This document shows, one piece after another, positions 5,592 through 9,206 of a stretch of 9,206 nucleotides of DNA (position 1 is the first letter of the stretch; every line of letters begins with the position of its first letter). Location of the stretch: the NCBI GenBank assembly GCA_030613745.1, contig JAUWLK010000096.1, positions 1-9,206 of the forward strand, written 5' to 3'. The stretch is from Flavobacteriaceae bacterium. GTDB taxonomy: Bacteria > Bacteroidota > Bacteroidia > Flavobacteriales > Flavobacteriaceae. Under the pieces are notes generated by a model, which saw only the letters and a list, made by a program, of their open reading frames with translations, did no database searches and had not been told where the DNA came from. Both the position numbers and the translations under genes were made by a program.

Positions 5592-7235
5592 ATGAAAAAA
5601 TTAAAAAAAATTGGAATAGCAACTTCATTAATTATAATGGGTTCTGTTTTGTTTGCATTTAAAACTGATTATTTTGAAGTTGCAAAACAAATTGAAATTT
5701 ATACAACCTTGTTTAAAGAACTCAATATGTATTATATTGATGAAATAAACCCAGCAAAATTAACAGAGAGTGCTATAAAAAACATGTTGAATGAATTAGA
5801 CCCTTATACCGTTTATTATGATGAACAAGGTGTTGAAGAGGCAAAAATTAATTCACTTGGTGAATATAGCGGAATTGGAGCACAATCAAAATATTTTAAT
5901 AATAAATTAGTCATTGTTGAAATATATGAAGGATTTTCTGCTGATAAAGCAGGAATAAAAACAGGTGATCAAATAATCAAAATTGATGATATTTTTGTTG
6001 AGGATTTTAATAAAAAACAAGCTTCTACACTTTTAAAAGGAGCATCTGGTAGTCTTGTAAATATGGTAATTAAACGTCAGGAAATTTTTTTAAATTTTGA
6101 GCTTATTAGAGAAAAAATTTTGGTTAATCCAGTACCTCATTATCAAATGATAACTAATGAAATTGGTTATATAGCCTTTAATAAATTTAACAACAAAGCT
6201 TCTTCTTCAGTAAAAAATGCATTTGTTGATTTAAAATCTCAAGGTATGAATAAATTGATCTTAGATTTAAGAGGAAATCCGGGAGGTTTATTGAATGAAG
6301 CGATTTCTATAACTAATTTTTTCGTACCTAAAAACGAAATAGTAGTAACAACAAAAGCTAAAATAAATAAATGGAGTGAAATATATCAAACTAAAAAAGA
6401 ACCAATTGATATTGAGATTCCTTTAGTTGTTTTGATAAATCGTAAGTCAGCTTCAGCTTCTGAAATAGTAGCAGGCTCTTTACAAGATCTAGACAGAGCT
6501 GTAATACTAGGGGAAAGATCTTTTGGGAAAGGTTTAGTTCAGCGATATAGAGATTTAAGTTATGGAACAAAATTTAAATTAACTATTTCAAAATATTATA
6601 CGCCAAGCGGAAGAAATATACAAGAATTAGATTATACGAATAGAAAAGGTAATGAAATTCCAAAATTTTCTGATACGGAACGCCATTCTTTTAAAACTAA
6701 GAACGGTAGAACAGTTTTTGATGGAGGAGGGATAGAACCAGATATAAAAATTGAAAGACCAAAAGCAACAGAAGCAACCAAAGCCTTATTTAAATCAGAT
6801 GCAATTTTTAATTATGTAACTAATTATTATTTTAAAAATTCAACAATAGAAAGTCCTGAAAAATATATTTTTAACGATACAGATTATCAAGATTTTATAT
6901 CTTATATAAAACAAGGAAATACTACTTTTAAAACTGTAAGTGAAAAGAAATTTGATGCAGCATTTAAAATGGCAGAAAAAGAAAATTTAGCTAAATCTAT
7001 TGAAATTTCTTATCAAGATTTACTTTTGCAGTTAGAATCTCAAAAAATGGATGCTTTACAATTAAACAAAAAAGAAATTAAAGAACACCTTTCAGATGAA
7101 ATACTTAATCGATATTATTTTAAAAAAGGCGAATATCAAAATCATATTGTGTTTAATAAATCAATTTTGGAGGCAATTAAAATTTTACAAAACGAAAATC
7201 AGTACAATAAGATATTAAAAAATGAACGTAATTAA
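5592..7235 (+). CDS. S41 family C-terminal processing peptidase with PDZ domain
   Basis: 547 residues. An exported serine protease of the CtpA/Prc family that trims or degrades envelope proteins from their C-termini. Residues 1-24 (KKLKKIGIATSLIIMGSVLFAF) form a signal peptide or membrane anchor. A helical segment with LNELDPYTVYYDE (67-78) precedes a PDZ domain (about 90-165; SGIGAQ, KAGIKTGDQIIKI). The catalytic S41 core runs from about 190 to 375: GYIAFNKF, LILDLRGNPGG (222-232), the nucleophile S288 in SASASE (286-291) and the general base K313 in SFGKG, 25 residues apart as in Prc and D1 protease. YYTPSGRNIQ (335-344) is also diagnostic. A C-terminal helical extension of about 160 residues, typical of Bacteroidota members, has no known role. 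It lies 12 bases after rnpA, and its last 14 bases overlap the next gene, so it is part of one operon. Confidence 0.93.
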   Translation: MKKLKKIGIATSLIIMGSVLFAFKTDYFEVAKQIEIYTTLFKELNMYYIDEINPAKLTESAIKNMLNELDPYTVYYDEQGVEEAKINSLGEYSGIGAQSKYFNNKLVIVEIYEGFSADKAGIKTGDQIIKIDDIFVEDFNKKQASTLLKGASGSLVNMVIKRQEIFLNFELIREKILVNPVPHYQMITNEIGYIAFNKFNNKASSSVKNAFVDLKSQGMNKLILDLRGNPGGLLNEAISITNFFVPKNEIVVTTKAKINKWSEIYQTKKEPIDIEIPLVVLINRKSASASEIVAGSLQDLDRAVILGERSFGKGLVQRYRDLSYGTKFKLTISKYYTPSGRNIQELDYTNRKGNEIPKFSDTERHSFKTKNGRTVFDGGGIEPDIKIERPKATEATKALFKSDAIFNYVTNYYFKNSTIESPEKYIFNDTDYQDFISYIKQGNTTFKTVSEKKFDAAFKMAEKENLAKSIEISYQDLLLQLESQKMDALQLNKKEIKEHLSDEILNRYYFKKGEYQNHIVFNKSILEAIKILQNENQYNKILKNERN

Positions 7236-8895
7236 AAGAACAAGATCTCAAATATCAACCAATGCAATCGAACGCATTTATATAACAATGCGGCACTTAT
7301 TTAATCGTGGGTTTTATAAACCAATGGGAATATCAGGTAGCACCCTTAAAAATGCTTTATTAACTCTCAAACCTGAAATTTATGGTTCAATTGCTGAAGA
7401 CAAAATCGAATTAGATGGATTATTATACATAATTGATAGATTACCAGAAGGAATAGAAGAATGTAGATTTATTAATTTAACTGCTGATGAAGGATTTACA
7501 AAATCTCATTTTAAAAATATAATTCCTGCTAAAAGACGTCGAAATTGTTATAGAATAGATAAAGACCAAATGAATATTGAAATAACTAGAGGAAGATCAG
7601 ATGTTTATGATATTTTAACTCATTTAACCTTTATGTTTATTGAATCTCATAAAATTGCAAACAAGGTATTGTTAAATGATGATGGAAAGATGAGCCGTGA
7701 GTGGTTGAATTTAGAAGAGGTTGTATTAAAAGATAAAAAAATAAATAAAAAAGAACGCGAAGTATTATTTACACATTTATCAAGTACTTTAGGAAGAAGT
7801 TTTGAAGAAATTCAAGAAACGGATTCAAATTTTGCAACTAAATCTCAGCCCAATAGGTTTTTTAATATTATATATTGGATGGGAAAACTGACATTAAATG
7901 AGATTTTAGAAGATAAAAAACACGTGATAACATTTAGTCCTATTCTTAGAGAAAGAATAGGTCATCATATTTATGGTGAAATTTGGGCAACAAATATTAA
8001 AAAAACACTTCAAGAAAATAATTTATTACATCGCCAAATTCATATTATTAGTGCAAATATGCACAGTGTAATGAATTCAATTTATGCTCCGGTTTTCTTA
8101 CCAAAAGAAAATAAAGAAAATGAAGGAATAGCTTTATTTGAATTATTAAGCAAACCAGAAAATAATAATTTACGCTCAATAATTAAAAAGGGAGCATCAA
8201 AGAAGGGTTTGATTTTTATTAAAGATACCTCAGGAACAAATATAGATGTTCAAATTATTGATACTGAAAAAATAGACTTTAAAAAAACAAACTATAAGGT
8301 ATTAAATTTTGAAAAAGAAAAACCAGTAATTATTGTGATGGATTATGCTTTTGGCGAGCAAGCCTATGAAACAATGGATGAATTATTAAAACCATATCGT
8401 GATAATTTGAAAAACCACCATTTAAATGTAGCTTCTGTTTCAATAATGGGAAAAGCAGGAATCTTAGAAGGAGGAAAAGGTGATATAATGATTCCTACGG
8501 CCCATCTTTTTGAAGGAACAGCAGATAATTATCCTTTTAAAAATGAACTAAGTGTTAATGATTTGAAGGATTTAGACGTTAAAGTATTTAAAGGTTCAAT
8601 GGTAACTGTTTTAGGAACATCATTACAAAACAAAGATATTTTAGAATTTTTTCATAATTCTACATGGCAAGTAATTGGTCTTGAAATGGAAGGAGCGCAT
8701 TACCAAAAAGCAATTCAATCTGCTTCAAAAATAAGAGGGAATATTAGTAAAAATGTAAAAGTAAGATATGCATATTATGCCTCAGATAATCCCTTAGAAA
8801 CAGGAGGAACTTTAGCATCAGGAGGATTAGGAACATCGGGTGTTCGCCCAACTTATATGATTACTCAAAAAATTCTGGAGCAAATATTTTATTAA
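7222..8895 (+). CDS. conserved Bacteroidota protein with nucleoside-phosphorylase-like C-terminal domain
   Basis: 557 residues from ATG 7222, which overlaps the peptidase gene by 14 bases in a different frame and so suggests translational coupling. There is no signal peptide or membrane segment, so it is probably cytosolic. The N-terminal 360 residues are helical and match no domain I can name. The last 190 or so look like the nucleoside phosphorylase/nucleosidase (PNP/MTAN) fold: a core strand KPVIIVMDYAFGEQAYE, a glycine-rich loop GKAGILEGGKGDIMIPTAHLFEGT (from about 410), and GLEMEGAHY with E488-M489-E490, the position of the ribose-binding EME motif of that superfamily. YASDNP (about 522) may be the equivalent of the family's SD catalytic segment. 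I believe this is the family called DUF6909, but could not check. A reaction on AMP or another nucleoside is possible but unproven. Confidence 0.75.
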   Translation: MNVIKRTRSQISTNAIERIYITMRHLFNRGFYKPMGISGSTLKNALLTLKPEIYGSIAEDKIELDGLLYIIDRLPEGIEECRFINLTADEGFTKSHFKNIIPAKRRRNCYRIDKDQMNIEITRGRSDVYDILTHLTFMFIESHKIANKVLLNDDGKMSREWLNLEEVVLKDKKINKKEREVLFTHLSSTLGRSFEEIQETDSNFATKSQPNRFFNIIYWMGKLTLNEILEDKKHVITFSPILRERIGHHIYGEIWATNIKKTLQENNLLHRQIHIISANMHSVMNSIYAPVFLPKENKENEGIALFELLSKPENNNLRSIIKKGASKKGLIFIKDTSGTNIDVQIIDTEKIDFKKTNYKVLNFEKEKPVIIVMDYAFGEQAYETMDELLKPYRDNLKNHHLNVASVSIMGKAGILEGGKGDIMIPTAHLFEGTADNYPFKNELSVNDLKDLDVKVFKGSMVTVLGTSLQNKDILEFFHNSTWQVIGLEMEGAHYQKAIQSASKIRGNISKNVKVRYAYYASDNPLETGGTLASGGLGTSGVRPTYMITQKILEQIFY

Positions 8896-8915
8896 ATACC
8901 ATTGCACTATATTTG
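8887..8915 (+). promoter_or_regulatory. predicted promoter for the membrane-protein gene at 8932
   Basis: TATATTTG at 8908-8915 matches the Bacteroidota -7 consensus TAnnTTTG exactly, 16 bases before ATG 8932. A T-run at 8887-8890, with a 17-base spacer, could serve as a poor -33 element. It suggests that the 8932 gene can be transcribed independently of the rnpA operon. No terminator hairpin was seen in the 36-base gap. Confidence 0.45.
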
Positions 8916-8931
8916 TTTAAAATAATTTAAT

Positions 8932-9206
8932 ATGTCAAATAAAAAACAGCTTCAAGAAGAAGAGGTAGATTTAGGAAATTTATTCAAAATAATTGGCAAG
9001 GGAATTAGTAACCTTTTTAATGTCATTGGTCAGTTTTTTAAAAGTATATTTCACTACTTAATTTTATTGCTCATTTTCTTAAAAGGGAATGCCTTAAAGT
9101 TAGGATTAGCTTTGATTATTGGAGTGATTATTGGTTATATCATTGATTATAACAAACCAAAAGAATATAGCTCAAATTTAATAGTAGAAACTAATTTTGG
9201 AAGTGG
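8932..9206 (+). CDS. membrane protein, N-terminal part, resembling Wzz-type chain-length regulators
   Basis: ATG 8932 opens a frame that runs past the right edge; 91 complete codons are visible. The cytoplasmic start is polar and acidic (SNKKQLQEEEVDLGNLF), followed by an amphipathic stretch (KIIGKGISNLFNVIGQFFKSIF). Hydrophobic segments at about 42-50 and 56-71 (LGLALIIGVIIGYIIDY) form one or two membrane passes. The chain then exits with NKPKEYSSNLIVETNFGS, presumably into the periplasm. A short acidic EVDLxxL start, one helix, and a P-x-x-Y-x-S strand directly after it are the plan of polysaccharide co-polymerase (Wzz/GumC-like) N-termini. The resemblance is modest, and nearby polysaccharide genes cannot be seen, so the role is tentative. 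The gap to the previous gene is 36 bases. Confidence 0.65.
   Translation, partial: MSNKKQLQEEEVDLGNLFKIIGKGISNLFNVIGQFFKSIFHYLILLLIFLKGNALKLGLALIIGVIIGYIIDYNKPKEYSSNLIVETNFGS

Overview
The window is about 72-75% A+T by eye. Start codons mostly lack Shine-Dalgarno sequences and sit in A/T-rich leaders. Two or three intergenic gaps carry TAnnTTTG-type -7 boxes, as in Bacteroidota. The gene content (TonB-dependent receptor, rnpA followed by an S41 peptidase, a glutaryl-CoA dehydrogenase-like acyl-CoA dehydrogenase) points to the family Flavobacteriaceae. I do not assign a genus.

Left part (1-3095, + strand): accessory cell-surface genes. The window opens in the last 146 codons of a TonB-dependent outer-membrane receptor. 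Next comes a gene for a putative surface lipoprotein with a HEVIH metallopeptidase motif. Its start codon (524) is separated from its lipoprotein signal by five perfect copies of the heptamer ACCAAAC (536-570). With five copies the ATG reads into a stop after 19 codons. Losing one copy, or gaining two, gives an uninterrupted 507-residue lipoprotein. This looks like a phase-variable gene caught in the OFF state. Its stop overlaps the start of a small secreted protein (TAATG). After a degraded stretch that seems to be the tail of a second copy of the lipoprotein, a second, diverged small secreted protein follows (TAA-c-ATG). The layout resembles an effector/immunity array with an orphan tail module; that function is inference.

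Middle (3153-5098, - strand): a complete acyl-CoA dehydrogenase of the glutaryl-CoA dehydrogenase type, then a small exported YfiM-like protein, then a second copy of only the last 67 codons of the dehydrogenase, then a hairpin terminator. The two tails differ at about 25 of 201 aligned bases, but almost only at synonymous sites. The fragment is therefore probably the leftover of a diverged allele rather than a fresh duplication.

Right part (5167-9206, + strand): a conserved housekeeping operon diverging from the dehydrogenase: rnpA (RNase P protein), an S41 C-terminal processing peptidase, and a 557-residue Bacteroidota protein with a nucleoside-phosphorylase-like C-terminus. The last two overlap by 14 bases. 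A further gene, with its own likely promoter, starts at 8932 and runs off the end; it encodes a membrane protein resembling Wzz-type chain-length regulators at its N-terminus.

No tRNA, rRNA, CRISPR array, insertion sequence or origin was seen. No gap between genes exceeds 300 bases.
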